64,000 nucleotides of DNA from Debaryomyces hansenii CBS767 (GCF_000006445.2 NC_006047.2:1488001-1552000); one strand, 5' to 3'. Counted from the first letter of the stretch, positions 51,540-62,172 are shown. Notes: generated by a model not told the origin, from the sequence alone. A program made the numbers and translations.

Positions 51540-54500
51540 ATGTATAATATAATGACAGGATCTAACACTGATTTAAATTGGTCTACTGATATATTTGTTG
51601 ATTGCTACAATTCAATTAAATATCAAGATCAACTTAACCTCAACTTGTTAAGTAATTTAAGGAATGATTTATTCCATATATTAAATATACCTTCGAAGAG
51701 TGATATATCCAGAAACAAATTGATTGATGAATCCAATCCAGTAAAATTTAGTAATGGCGATGAGTTCAGATTAAATAAAGAATTTATTGAATCATCGATT
51801 TACTTGTCTACAGAACTAAATATCGATGAAGTATTAACGGCCGAGCTATTATATAACTCCACTAAATTAAGTTACGAAAAAGGGACAACATTCATTGATA
51901 GTGGGAGGTTGGCATATTTCACGCGTTTGCAATTAATATTGAACATCTTGGGCTATTTGATCTCTAGTAAGAATTTGCACTTAGTTGTAAATGAGAACTA
52001 TGATGAGTTCTTTAACAATCTATTATTGAGTTTTCAAAAGGTATACGAAATCCTAGAGAAAGTAAATGACTTAATTGATAAACAGAAAGTAACTGATGAT
52101 ATAAATAACTTATCATTTATTAACACCATAAATTACATTAAGTCCCAATTATTTAATAGTCATGAAGTTTTAGGACAGATATATTTTAGTTTGGTGGATA
52201 CTTATTTTGAACGGTTCGGATCATTAAAGTATTATGAGAAGATTGTCGATCACATTAGCAAAACTATACATGATAATGATATCCTTATTGTTCATTATTT
52301 GCCAGGTTTATTGAGGTTCATTACTAACTTGTCTGAGATGCCAGATGTGGAAGTTTTCCAGTTTCATAAGCAAATTGTAACAAGATTGAGCAGTGAATAT
52401 GATAAAGTAGTGTCAGACGAATTTGTAGATTTATCGAAATCTAATTTAAAGGGATTCGAAATGGTTTTGAATTTCATGATGCTAACTTGTTTCATTCCAT
52501 GGTGTAAACAGTCGGAATCACGCACTAATTCGATTGATTTTAAGGACGATATTTTAAGATATATTGAAATGTGTATAAGCTGTGGGGTTACAGAAGTATT
52601 GTTATGTTACGCAGCTGATACTTCCAATTATAAAACAACAGAATTATTGGATTGGAGTAATATGTATGATTTTAGATCGTTACTACAAACAAATTTTCCT
52701 CGTCTAAGTCCTGCTAAATTCGTCTATACTAATTCCGACGATTTAATTAATTTGGTGAATTTGAGGCCGCAGGAATTTGAAAATATAAACAAGTTACTCG
52801 ATGTTTCAAATTATAAGGTATCAGAAGATTTTAATCAAAATTTGTTGGCCCCGTTTTTCCACATTTTCTTTAATAACTTTATAAGTAATGCGGCAATTAT
52901 ACTAACGCTGTTAAGAGATAATGAAGAAGATTTTCTATTATCATCAATCAATAAAAAGCAATTAGAAAATGATGAAAAGATTTCTAAAGGTGATGAAGGT
53001 ATTGATAACGATAAGGATGGTGATAGGCATGACACTAAAAAATTTTCGGCCAATAAGTCAAATGGCAATGACCAGGGTATTGATTTAGATGAAATTGCAA
53101 CTCGATCTGACTTAGAACGATTCTATTTGGCATTTGTGTACACCTATAATAATAGACAAGAATTGTGCTCATTATTTTGGTCTAACGAGGAAATAACTAA
53201 TGATATAATAGGGTTTGTTACATGGGGATTGAGCAACAATACTTCTCCATTAATTTCTGCGACATTTTGTTTATTATTGGGATCACTCACATCAAGTGGC
53301 GATGATGCAGCTATTAAAATATGGGAGATTTTAGTTAATAACAACGGTTCTGCAACCAATGCTAGCGGTACTTTGAAAAAAGATTTTTCTAAAATATCAA
53401 TTGATTCCATTATTGACTCGTTAAATTATTATATCGAATCCTTGAATGAAAACTTTGAACAGGATTTGAATTATCAAGCTAAATTACAACAAAAAAGGCA
53501 AGAATTCTTATTTTCTTCGTCTTTCAATAATACAGATATCACTAATGAATCAGACAATTATCCATTAAATAAGGTGTTAATTGAACTATCTGAGGATTCA
53601 GTTGTTTTTATTTCGGGTTTTATGCAATTAATCTCTTCGATTGTTGGAAACTTATCCTCGACAAATGAAAGATCCAAGGAAATCAAGAATATAGCTTTTA
53701 CTCGATTCAGTCCTATAATCTGTTCATTTTTGAAATTCGATAATATAATCACTTTTACAAGAAGTATTCAGTCAAGTAATAATACGTTTACAGTGTCTAA
53801 TGGTTCTAGCAATTCTAAAACAACAGATTCTTTAAACGTTTTAGTTAATGACGACAATAGAGTCATTCTTGTTAACTTATTGCTAAACTTATTGACCGAT
53901 TTTGTCAAGAATGAAGAAAATTTAACAATAAGATATAAAGTTTGGAATATAATTGACCGTTGGATATCGCAAAGTATGAACGAAGGCGATTCATCAAAGG
54001 CTAACAACAATAAATATAGTGGTAATTTTATTAACCTATCGAATTCCCTAAACGGAATTTCAAATAATATACAATCTCAATCGAGATTAAAATATCCAAA
54101 TAAACGCACTGTTACTATGAGACAGGGGTTTCAGTTTTGTTTGACTCGTCTCTCTCTTGTTGGAAATTTCACGAAATTAGTTAGCCATCTATTAAGGCCA
54201 CTCGAAACGGAATCTCAAAAGGCATTCACAACTTATAAATTACTATACCCTGCTGATTTGGGAGCCGGATATCGTTATAACAATCAAATCGGTATTTGGC
54301 CTTATGTTGAATATTTATTGCTTGAGGTCTTTTCAAAGTCAGATGATTTGCCTAATAAAAATGATCAGTATAACTTGCAATTATCATTGGGTAGTTTAAT
54401 TGAACGTTCATTAAGCGAAATAGATTGGGTTTTCCTAAATGATGTTGCTCCTAATATAATTAACAACTTGAAAAATTTAGATAACATTGTTGACTCCTTG

Positions 54501-57314
54501 TCTTCAAGTAATCCAATTACCTATCAACTATTCATTAAATTACACCATTCTTTAGCTGTATTGAATTATTTATTTGATGAAAAAGTTTACAAGTCACTTT
54601 TCAATATTATAAGTATTGGTACTGAATCTATCAATGAGAACGAAGGCTTAAGTATATTAGTTGATAAATGTTTGACAATTCTTGATAAGGTATTAGAGGT
54701 ACAAGATACATTCATCCATAGATTATTACCTATTTTAAAAAGTGAAAAAATTCAGTCATTTAGTGGTTCCAGTTCTGCAGGCTTCGGTACAAGTATGAGT
54801 TTGGCATTATCCGCGCCTAAAAGCGTTTATGATAATATCTATTATCCTAAGAGTATTGGTACTAATGGAATATCAGACTTCTACGAAATATTTCTATTCA
54901 ATCTAGCAAGTATAGCCCATTTTGCATTATATGTTAGTTCACCTCAGTTGAGCATTGCGAACTCAGCTATAAAAATTTTACATAAAATAAGTTTGTCGCC
55001 ATTTTTTATTGCCAAAGTTGAGCATAATTCTGCTGACCCATTGTTGAATAAAAATAGATTATTAACAGTCTTCGAGAGTATCGATGAGTCGGTTAAAATT
55101 CAATTTTCATTTATTCAGCAAATAGAGAGATATATTGAAGATTACGATGATTTACAAGTTAAATTTAGTATATTGCAATTTTTGATTGACAACCTACAGC
55201 AATCTATTGGAGAACCGGGAGTATCACACTTCTTGTTAGGTTATGAAATACGGGGTGGTAACTTGTTTTTGAATGATTCAAGGTCAAAAAATACATTATT
55301 AAAATCATTACTTAAATCTTTAAGCTCAAGCTTGGATTTAATTTCTGAAATTGATTATAATAATGGGAACATTCATATTATCGATGCGGCTCCTGCTGAA
55401 TTATCATCGAAGATCCTAGAAATTTTCGTTAAGCTATGCCATGATCCAATTTCTTCCAATATCACATTGAATTATTTGCGGAATTACAACTTAGAATCAA
55501 ATGATTTGTTTGCTAAATTGATCGATTGCCAACCTAAAATAGATCCAAATACTATATGGTCTAATGCTAAGTTTCAAGGAGATTTACAAGATGGTAAAAT
55601 GAATAGTTTTATTCAAGATTCATTGGCTCCTAGGGCATTGCTTTCCTTCATTAACCATAGGAATTTAATTTTACAGTATTTATCATTAGAATTTCTTAAT
55701 ATCTCTCAACAGAGAGCAATTATTAAAAAGGATTCTTATATCGACTTATTGCTAAATGGTAATGAGTTCTTAAACGGGTCTCCAAAAATTTTGAACTTTC
55801 TCGATGTTTTGAATTTCAAATTTTTTAATTTTGAGATCCATAAATATGAGCTTTTCAATGGGAAATACAATTTACCATTGATATTAGAGCAAATGACCAA
55901 GAATAAGTTACTGACCCACGTATTAGATACATCAGTTCTTGAAAATCTCTATAAGGTTATTTGTAAAAATGCAAATGGCCAATTACAAAACAAAGAATCA
56001 AAAATTTCGTTCTCGCAAGAAGTTATGGATGAAGGTTCCAAAATTACCGAATTCTTGACGAAATATATAATCTCCATTGAACTAAAGAATGTTCAATTAT
56101 CGTGTTTGCATTCATGGACGCAATTGATCCAAGTCTTAGTTAGTGATGGAGATATGTCATTAACTAGGAAATCAAACCTAATATTGGAAATTTTTCAGAT
56201 TATATTGCCAAAGATCAACGATTATTTGGGCCAAGACATTTCCTTTTCTGAGGAGTTTATTTCATTATGTGTCTTATTATTTGATTTATACGAACAAGAA
56301 AGTTCATCGGCAACACAAGAAAATGATAAAGTATCTTTATATATCGATAGGTTGATACCATTATTTAAAACGTGTATCAATGGAATAATGAGCTCAAATT
56401 CGACGCCTGATTTGAGGTCTGATTTATATGTTTTAGTGAACAAGTTCTTGCAAAAATCATTTAAAAATAGTGATTTAATAAAACAAATAATAATGATTAT
56501 CAAGCTGGTTGATTCGAAATTTATTGATATTATTAGTAATGATTCGATTTGTGCTGAAGGCGCTCCGAGAATCACTTCATTATTATTATTGGAATCATTG
56601 ATACACCTAACATCAAGCAATAAGGTTAATTTTATATTAGAATTGATGATCAAGAACAATTCGTTATCCTTACTTGTTAGGTCAATAAAGAGAACTGATG
56701 AGATGCTTTCTCATTATTCTGATTCTAGTTCGCTGAAAAATGGAATTGATACATTGTTGTATGAATTGACTGCGTTTAAATCTACATTGTATTTCTTAAT
56801 AAGAATAGCACAAACTAGGCTTGGATCGTCACAGCTCATTCAAAACGAAATCTTTTCCATTATCAAACAATGTAAGTTTTTGTCAATTGATCCTGATTTG
56901 GGCTTAGATTTGAAGATCAATGAATTGAGTGGTAATAATAAATCTATTTACATTAGTTTATCGCTCGATACTCCAATTTCATTGATAGACGTAAACAAAC
57001 ATCATACGTCTGAAAAGGACAACAAAATTTCGTTTTTTGAATTCCTAGTTCCAATCTTTCAATTAATCTCTGCTGTCTTATTATCAATGGGACCATCATA
57101 TAAACCTAGCATAATACAAGCAAAGGACTTATTGCATCATTTCGATAGATTGGTTGTTGGTGTGATGAAAAGAGATGTACTAATTGAAAATACACAGATA
57201 CAGTCCCAAAAATATCAAGAGGATTCAATTTCATACGTGGGCTTAAAGGATTTGGTTCAATTGATTGTATTATTGGATTCTTTAGTGAACTATGAATCAA
57301 ACGATAAAAACTAG
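51540..57314 (+). CDS. NUP192: Nucleoporin Nup192
   Basis: A 1924-aa, almost entirely helical protein, best read as Nup192 (Nup205 in animals), a scaffold of the inner ring of the nuclear pore that binds Nic96 and Nup53. Supporting marks by eye are the AKLQQKRQEFLFSSSF segment, YPADLGAGYRYNNQIGIWPYVEYLL, and the great length without low-complexity FG repeats, which rules out an FG nucleoporin. It is longer than S. cerevisiae Nup192 (about 1680), with an acidic/Asn-rich insert near 475-525 (NDEKISKGDEGIDNDKDGDRHD). Nup188 is the main alternative and is usually shorter. ATG 51540, with a second ATG four codons on. The gap to the P450 array is 280 bp. Confidence 0.72.
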   Translation: MYNIMTGSNTDLNWSTDIFVDCYNSIKYQDQLNLNLLSNLRNDLFHILNIPSKSDISRNKLIDESNPVKFSNGDEFRLNKEFIESSIYLSTELNIDEVLTAELLYNSTKLSYEKGTTFIDSGRLAYFTRLQLILNILGYLISSKNLHLVVNENYDEFFNNLLLSFQKVYEILEKVNDLIDKQKVTDDINNLSFINTINYIKSQLFNSHEVLGQIYFSLVDTYFERFGSLKYYEKIVDHISKTIHDNDILIVHYLPGLLRFITNLSEMPDVEVFQFHKQIVTRLSSEYDKVVSDEFVDLSKSNLKGFEMVLNFMMLTCFIPWCKQSESRTNSIDFKDDILRYIEMCISCGVTEVLLCYAADTSNYKTTELLDWSNMYDFRSLLQTNFPRLSPAKFVYTNSDDLINLVNLRPQEFENINKLLDVSNYKVSEDFNQNLLAPFFHIFFNNFISNAAIILTLLRDNEEDFLLSSINKKQLENDEKISKGDEGIDNDKDGDRHDTKKFSANKSNGNDQGIDLDEIATRSDLERFYLAFVYTYNNRQELCSLFWSNEEITNDIIGFVTWGLSNNTSPLISATFCLLLGSLTSSGDDAAIKIWEILVNNNGSATNASGTLKKDFSKISIDSIIDSLNYYIESLNENFEQDLNYQAKLQQKRQEFLFSSSFNNTDITNESDNYPLNKVLIELSEDSVVFISGFMQLISSIVGNLSSTNERSKEIKNIAFTRFSPIICSFLKFDNIITFTRSIQSSNNTFTVSNGSSNSKTTDSLNVLVNDDNRVILVNLLLNLLTDFVKNEENLTIRYKVWNIIDRWISQSMNEGDSSKANNNKYSGNFINLSNSLNGISNNIQSQSRLKYPNKRTVTMRQGFQFCLTRLSLVGNFTKLVSHLLRPLETESQKAFTTYKLLYPADLGAGYRYNNQIGIWPYVEYLLLEVFSKSDDLPNKNDQYNLQLSLGSLIERSLSEIDWVFLNDVAPNIINNLKNLDNIVDSLSSSNPITYQLFIKLHHSLAVLNYLFDEKVYKSLFNIISIGTESINENEGLSILVDKCLTILDKVLEVQDTFIHRLLPILKSEKIQSFSGSSSAGFGTSMSLALSAPKSVYDNIYYPKSIGTNGISDFYEIFLFNLASIAHFALYVSSPQLSIANSAIKILHKISLSPFFIAKVEHNSADPLLNKNRLLTVFESIDESVKIQFSFIQQIERYIEDYDDLQVKFSILQFLIDNLQQSIGEPGVSHFLLGYEIRGGNLFLNDSRSKNTLLKSLLKSLSSSLDLISEIDYNNGNIHIIDAAPAELSSKILEIFVKLCHDPISSNITLNYLRNYNLESNDLFAKLIDCQPKIDPNTIWSNAKFQGDLQDGKMNSFIQDSLAPRALLSFINHRNLILQYLSLEFLNISQQRAIIKKDSYIDLLLNGNEFLNGSPKILNFLDVLNFKFFNFEIHKYELFNGKYNLPLILEQMTKNKLLTHVLDTSVLENLYKVICKNANGQLQNKESKISFSQEVMDEGSKITEFLTKYIISIELKNVQLSCLHSWTQLIQVLVSDGDMSLTRKSNLILEIFQIILPKINDYLGQDISFSEEFISLCVLLFDLYEQESSSATQENDKVSLYIDRLIPLFKTCINGIMSSNSTPDLRSDLYVLVNKFLQKSFKNSDLIKQIIMIIKLVDSKFIDIISNDSICAEGAPRITSLLLLESLIHLTSSNKVNFILELMIKNNSLSLLVRSIKRTDEMLSHYSDSSSLKNGIDTLLYELTAFKSTLYFLIRIAQTRLGSSQLIQNEIFSIIKQCKFLSIDPDLGLDLKINELSGNNKSIYISLSLDTPISLIDVNKHHTSEKDNKISFFEFLVPIFQLISAVLLSMGPSYKPSIIQAKDLLHHFDRLVVGVMKRDVLIENTQIQSQKYQEDSISYVGLKDLVQLIVLLDSLVNYESNDKN

Positions 57315-57472
57315 CATCGTTGTATCTCTATATTTAGAACAATGAATCACATAATATACATCTTGACGTAAAGAAAAATATTTGTAGTAAAATGTACATT
57401 GATCCATTCATCTCTACAGCCCATTTCTTTCGGGAGGTGAAAGGTCTATGATCTAAGATTACGTTTAAGCAG

Positions 57473-57475
57473 ATA

Positions 57476-57507
<32 letters not shown>
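57473..57507. repeat. AT microsatellite
   Basis: A run of AT dinucleotides of about 35 bp with one interruption (ATAC), 160 bp after the NUP192 stop. Confidence 0.9.
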
Positions 57508-57786
57508 GCCGATATCTCTATAATTGAATTGTGTCTCCCATTTGTATGAATAATCTAACTTGGACCCGGCTTCCTTTTAAGGAAACAGGGGGCCACTTAT
57601 TTGGTAATACTTAATTTATATGCCAGAACATTTATCTTCTGTTATATACGTCTTTAATTTTTCTTGACACTTATCTAACTCAAACTATTTATAATTAATT
57701 CCCAATTCCTCAATCTCTTTTCCGAGACAAGGGATAAGCTGCGAAAATACATAGTTGAATTACATTACTCCAGTATTTATATTGGG

Positions 57787-57802
57787 TATATATATATATA
57801 TA
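57787..57802. repeat. Short TA microsatellite
   Basis: Eight TA units following GGG. It lies about 250 bp before the tRNA. Confidence 0.8.
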
Positions 57803-58052
57803 CTTATATTCTCCTAGGAAATTGTAAGGAAATCGGGTACTAATATAATAATTATTTTTCTTTGTATATTATATATATGTTCTATAGACCAAATAGTACC
57901 TATCTTCTTATTCTTAGCTAACTAACTAACTTTAACTACCTAGAATTAGTTCCTAATTTACATCCTCCTATCTCCGGACTAAGGGGATCACCTCTATTCA
58001 TGGATATATAGTTCATCTCATAAATTCTTCCAAAACTATAATTTTCAGAAAT

Positions 58053-58126
58053 GGTTTCGTGGTCTAGTTGGTTATGGCATCTGCTTAACACGCAGAACGT
58101 CCCCAGTTCGATCCTGGGCGAAATCA
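58053..58126 (+). tRNA. tRNA-Val (anticodon AAC)
   Basis: A complete 74-nt cloverleaf without intron. The acceptor stem is GGTTTCG with CGAAATC, followed by discriminator A. The anticodon stem-loop is TCTGC-TTAACAC-GCAGA, giving anticodon AAC (Val). The T arm is CCCAG-TTCGATC-CTGGG. A run of T broken by single C bases follows at 58129-58143, the Pol III terminator. CCA is not encoded, as usual in eukaryotes. Internal A and B boxes (TGGTCTAGTTGG; GTTCGATCC) are intact. Confidence 0.95.
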
Positions 58127-58886
58127 TTCTTTTTCTTTTTTTTTCCAACGTAGAATGCAAGTGACAATCTGAAGCTTTGGGCTCAAAACGATGAATGCCG
58201 TATCCAAGACTTTTGAACCTGAGATTCCTTTTTAAATCGGGGCTCAGTATCTAAATTAGTTAGGCTAAAGCCGCTCAAAGAAGTCATTGAGCCCCAACTT
58301 TAATATTGTTGTTGTAGATTACGGGAAAGTAGGCTAAAAGCCGCATAAGTATTAAAGTTTTTATATGACGTCTCAGCCTAATGAAGTTAAAGCATGTTCT
58401 ATTGGCTGGCTATCAGTTGTAGATATGGGTTCAGACTAGAGTTAAAAGTCATACATGACGTGATACGCTAATTTCAAAATCCAAAAGCAATATGGCAGAT
58501 CTGAGATCACCCTGTTAAGAGCGTAATTATTATGTAACATGCTTGCCTCATCGCACAGTAAATTTTCTGCCTAAGCGTAGAGAAAAACAATTTCCCGAAC
58601 CGAAGGAATAAAAGAATACATAAACAGCATAAAATTACTTCTTCTTATTGTCCTATCGCCAGTGAAAATATTATTACAGAATTATCAGACACTCTTGATA
58701 AGAGGGACATTAATTATAAGCTTATATAATATATTCGTAAGAGAATCTTGGTTGTTTTTAATAAGTTAGGAATAAAATTTTTTTACAATATCATTTTATG
58801 TATTAAAGCCTGATAAAAAATCAAAGCTTGAAGCATTATTTTGAATAGACATATTTATACAAAGGATTCATAGAATTGAAGAAAAT
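58127..58886. other. Gap between tRNA and AGP2 with short repeats
   Basis: A 760-bp gap. TAGGCTAAAGCCGC (58261-58274) recurs as TAGGCTAAAAGCCGC (58330-58344), and GGGGCTCA (58239-58246) faces TGAGCCCC (58288-58295). A GATAAG box at 58697-58702 lies 185 bp before AGP2, where a nitrogen-responsive GATA factor could bind. No ORF is supported. Confidence 0.5.
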
Positions 58887-60632
58887 ATGTGGTTGAGAAA
58901 AGAGAAGGAAGATACAGACATGACGGAGACGTCGAAAGGTGGAAAAATTGATACTTTTGGTGGAGAAGGGGCATCAACCAGCAACAGTGTTATTTCCAAA
59001 AGTTTGTCGACCGGTGGCGTTGACGGAGAAGAGAGAAAATTCGACGAAAAGAAAGCGTATCCAAAAGGACATATCCAAAGAAAATTAGAAAGTCGTCATG
59101 TTCAGTTGATTGCGATCGGGGGCTCGATTGGTACCGGTCTTTTTGTGACAATTGGTACAACTGGTTTAGTGAAAGCTGGACCTTTGGGATTATTGTTGGC
59201 GTACACATTTTGGACGGTTATTATTTTGTTGTTAACCACCTCTATTGGTGAGATGGTGTCATTCTTGCCAGTGCCAGCTCCATTTATTACTATGGCTGGT
59301 AGATGTGTTGACGAGTCATTTGAATGTGCTGTCGGGTGGAATTTCTTTTTGATGCAAGCTTTATATATTCCTTTTGAGATTACTGCTGTGAATGGTATGA
59401 TTCATTTTTGGAGAAGTGATTATTCGCCAGCCATTACGTTGTGTATCCAGATTGTTATCTACGCCTGCATTAATGTTTTTGCAGTTAGACTTTACGGTGA
59501 AGCCGAATTCTGGTTATCTATTTCGAAATTAATTTTATGTATCGGGTTATTATTCTTTACACTTGTTACCATGTGTGGTGGTAACCCACAACATGATGCT
59601 TTTGGTTTCAGAAACTGGCATGTCGAAGGGGGCCCAATGGGTGAACAGATTACTACAGGAGCGTTAGGTAAGTTCCAAGGATTCTTAGCCGGTTTGATTA
59701 GTGCATGTTTTACGGTCGTTGGTCCAGAGTATATGTCTATGGTTTCAGCGGAAGCAAAGAACCCCAGGAAAACTATGCCCACTGCTTTCAAAACAGTTTT
59801 GTATAGATTGGCATTATTCTATATCGGTGGTGCATTGAGTGTGACTATTTTGATTAGTTACAAGGATCCAAACTATCTTGAATTGACCTCGGATGCTTCG
59901 AATGCTGCTTCTTCTCCTTATGTTGTGGCAATGCAGAACTTGAAAATTGATGTCTTACCCCATATTGTGAATGCTGTTGTATTGACTTCAGCATTTTCAG
60001 CAGGTAATTCGTATACTTACTGTTCCTCAAGAGCTTTATATGCATTAGCCCAAAGAAAATTTGCCCCTAAATTCTTTACTTATTGTACTAAAAATGGGGT
60101 TCCAATTTACTGTGTTATTGTCGCCATTTGTTTTTCAATGTTATCATTAATGCAATTGAGTGAAGGAAGTTCTAAAGCTTTAAATTATATGGTCAGTTTA
60201 TGTACAGGTTCCCAGTTATTGAATTATGGGTTTATGACAATCACTTATATGTGTTTCTATAGAGCTGTTAAGGTCCAAGGTTTGGATAGAAGAACGTTCC
60301 CATATAGGGCATGGTTCCAGCCTTACTCCATTTGCATTGCAGCATTTTTCATTTGGTGCATGATTGGTATTTTAGGATATACCGTTTTTATTCCTGGCCA
60401 TTGGGAAATTGACACATTCTTGTTTAATTACGTTATGATTTTCGTCACTGCCGCTATTTATATTTTCTGGAAACTTTTAAAGAGAACTCCATTCGTTAAG
60501 CCTGAAGATGCAGACATTTTTACAGGTATTGAAGAAGTTGAAGAACACGAATATGAATATTACGCCCAGTTAGAGGGTGAAGGTAAGCAAAAACCAAACA
60601 AATTCAAGAGTATCCTTCACTGGATTTTTTAA
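58887..60632 (+). CDS. AGP2: Amino-acid/polyamine permease-like protein Agp2
   Basis: A 581-aa amino acid permease with about 12 membrane segments. The conserved first-helix block is HVQLIAIGGSIGTGLFVTIG. Several stretches follow S. cerevisiae Agp2 rather than Gap1, Dip5 or Agp1: IPFEITAVNGMIHFWRSDYSP, VRLYGEAEFWLSISKLIL, GGNPQHDAFGFRNW and FSAGNSYTYCSSRALYALA. In S. cerevisiae Agp2 is a plasma-membrane protein that takes up or senses carnitine and controls polyamine uptake; I infer a similar role. The N-terminal tail (1-70) is charged and Ser/Thr-rich, and the C-terminal tail is acidic (IEEVEEHEYEYY), both likely cytosolic and regulatory. ATG 58887; an in-frame ATG at residue 12 is possible. 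It converges with the secreted protein gene (188-bp gap). Confidence 0.82.
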   Translation: MWLRKEKEDTDMTETSKGGKIDTFGGEGASTSNSVISKSLSTGGVDGEERKFDEKKAYPKGHIQRKLESRHVQLIAIGGSIGTGLFVTIGTTGLVKAGPLGLLLAYTFWTVIILLLTTSIGEMVSFLPVPAPFITMAGRCVDESFECAVGWNFFLMQALYIPFEITAVNGMIHFWRSDYSPAITLCIQIVIYACINVFAVRLYGEAEFWLSISKLILCIGLLFFTLVTMCGGNPQHDAFGFRNWHVEGGPMGEQITTGALGKFQGFLAGLISACFTVVGPEYMSMVSAEAKNPRKTMPTAFKTVLYRLALFYIGGALSVTILISYKDPNYLELTSDASNAASSPYVVAMQNLKIDVLPHIVNAVVLTSAFSAGNSYTYCSSRALYALAQRKFAPKFFTYCTKNGVPIYCVIVAICFSMLSLMQLSEGSSKALNYMVSLCTGSQLLNYGFMTITYMCFYRAVKVQGLDRRTFPYRAWFQPYSICIAAFFIWCMIGILGYTVFIPGHWEIDTFLFNYVMIFVTAAIYIFWKLLKRTPFVKPEDADIFTGIEEVEEHEYEYYAQLEGEGKQKPNKFKSILHWIF

Positions 60633-60820
60633 GTCATATTATTTACCTAAAGCATACTTCCTTTAATTCGTGTATTATTTTCAAGGCTCTTGGCTCCTTG
60701 TTGTTATCATTAGTTATTATTATATTTCCTGAAGTTATCCATTCTGTAACGAATTCTATATTCAAATTCATAAATACTTTTTTATTTTAAATCATATATG
60801 CAAATCTATAACTCATTTTA

Positions 60821-61519
60821 CTAATTGACCCACTCCCAAGTAATATCGATTCTTCCTAAACTTTGGTCAGCGATCTGTGAAAATGCACTTGGTGAAAAAT
60901 CTAAGTCGTTCTCAGCGCATCCCTCGCAAGAGTCAACTACGGTAACTTCGACCGATTTACCTTCATAGGATGCCTTTATTTTCTTGCCACACAAAGAATT
61001 GTCATTCGAGTTACCATTAACTTGGTTGTTTTCGTATAATATATGAGAAACAGCGACGATGTAGTCAGTGTCTTGGTTGGTTTCACCACAGGCACCTAAT
61101 CCAGTCGAGTAAAAGGTTCCTTCACCGGAGTGATCTCCTGAAGATGGCAGTGAAGTCCCTGTAGAGGTAGAGCTAGTCGATGCTCCAGTGGCTGGAGAAG
61201 GACTAGTAGCGACCTCAGTATTGGCAGCAGCTTGGCTAACGGTTTGTGCATCAGTGGCGGCTAAAGAAGCAGAGGTAGCGAGTTCTTTGGCATTGTTAGC
61301 TAAATTGGCACCCTCTGTCTCAGATGGTTCTTTTGAAGACGAAGTAACTCTGGCTTCGGTGTCTTCAGCAACTGCAATGGAAGTGGGCTCACCGTTTATG
61401 ACAGTCGATTGAATAGTAGTGTAATGAGTAACAAATACAGTATGAACCTCAGGAACTGGCTGACAGGAAGCCAAGTACGAATTCAACAAAGTAAATAAGA
61501 TGGTAGATGAAAATTTCAT
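60821..61519 (-). CDS. Secreted RlpA-like double-psi beta-barrel protein
   Basis: A 232-aa secreted protein. A signal peptide covers about 1-19 (MKFSSTILFTLLNSYLASC). It is followed by VHTVFVTHYTTI, a motif common in yeast cell-wall proteins, then a Ser/Thr/Ala-rich, probably O-glycosylated linker (about 55-130). The C-terminal domain (about 133-232) is a double-psi beta-barrel of the barwin/expansin/RlpA type: GEGTFYSTGLGACG, SLCGKKIKASYEGKSVEVTVVDSCEGC, LDFSPSAFSQIA and a final IDITWEWV. Four Cys residues in the domain could form disulfides. No GPI signal is seen at the C-terminus, so it is secreted or held in the wall by other means. Function is unknown; related fungal proteins include plant-pathogen effectors and wall proteins. 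Confidence 0.85.
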   Translation of the reverse strand: MKFSSTILFTLLNSYLASCQPVPEVHTVFVTHYTTIQSTVINGEPTSIAVAEDTEARVTSSSKEPSETEGANLANNAKELATSASLAATDAQTVSQAAANTEVATSPSPATGASTSSTSTGTSLPSSGDHSGEGTFYSTGLGACGETNQDTDYIVAVSHILYENNQVNGNSNDNSLCGKKIKASYEGKSVEVTVVDSCEGCAENDLDFSPSAFSQIADQSLGRIDITWEWVN

Positions 61520-62172
61520 TTTTATGATTATATGTTAAGGAAAGACTTAAGTAAGTTTGAAACACGGATAGTATGTTCAACAAAATTAAAGGAATGTATG
61601 TTCAACAAGCCCAAAGGAATGTATTTTTATATGTGTAAAGGATTGTAAGTGTTGATAGAGCATTTAATAATTTAGATGGAGAGATATGCTTGCATTTATA
61701 TACTCATGCTGAGATTCTAGATCGTATACGGTAGTAGGCTAGTTTCTACCCCTTTGTCATAAAAAATAAAAAATTGTTCGAATATTTCCCTTTTTGATCT
61801 CTAATATTGATTTGGTACCTGAAACATGTTGATCCGATGCGTTAAGGATGCTCGAAATGTGCTAATTGTAGTCTACAACGTATTTGTTTGCAACCTAAAC
61901 GCGCTTTTGAAACAATCGCGTAACGAATTTTGAAGTACCTTATTACACGTTACAAAGAGGCGTATGAAATGTAAGTAATACTATTAATTCAAAATGGTAA
62001 AATATATACGTGGTATATCTATTTTCATACTTACATAAAAAACATAGATAGTTTGTAGATCTAGAATTGTTTACTAAATTTATTTCCTTGGCTTCAATTC
62101 TAAATCTAAATGCTAGTAGATCATACAATGCGAATTTGTAGTCACTTATGCTCAATGCTGACGATATGAACA
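61520..62172. promoter_or_regulatory. Promoter region of the secreted protein
   Basis: The 653-bp gap lies upstream of the secreted-protein gene and downstream of the PIN-domain gene. A minus-strand TATATAAA (61695-61702) is 176 bp before the ATG. A 25-bp near-duplicate sits between it and the start. A minus-strand ORF at about 61943-62176 is probably chance. Confidence 0.5.
61571..61620. repeat. 25-bp imperfect tandem duplication
   Basis: Two adjacent copies (61571-61595 and 61596-61620) share GTATGTTCAACAA and AAAGGAAT and differ in the middle. Each ends in GGAATG across the join, the reverse of CATTCC. The pair lies 52-101 bp before the ATG, probably in the 5' leader. Confidence 0.8.

Larger units (their letters stand above)
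57315..58052. other. Repeat-rich gap between NUP192 and the tRNA
   Basis: A 738-bp gap without a gene. It holds two AT dinucleotide tracts (57473-57507 and 57787-57802) and a short CTAA repeat near 57917. No LTR ends were recognised. Confidence 0.5.

Noticed and set aside
58150..58225. Possible C/D snoRNA (CGATGA and CTGA boxes)
   Set aside because: Box C has a mismatch, and the spacing between the boxes is too short with no terminal stem.
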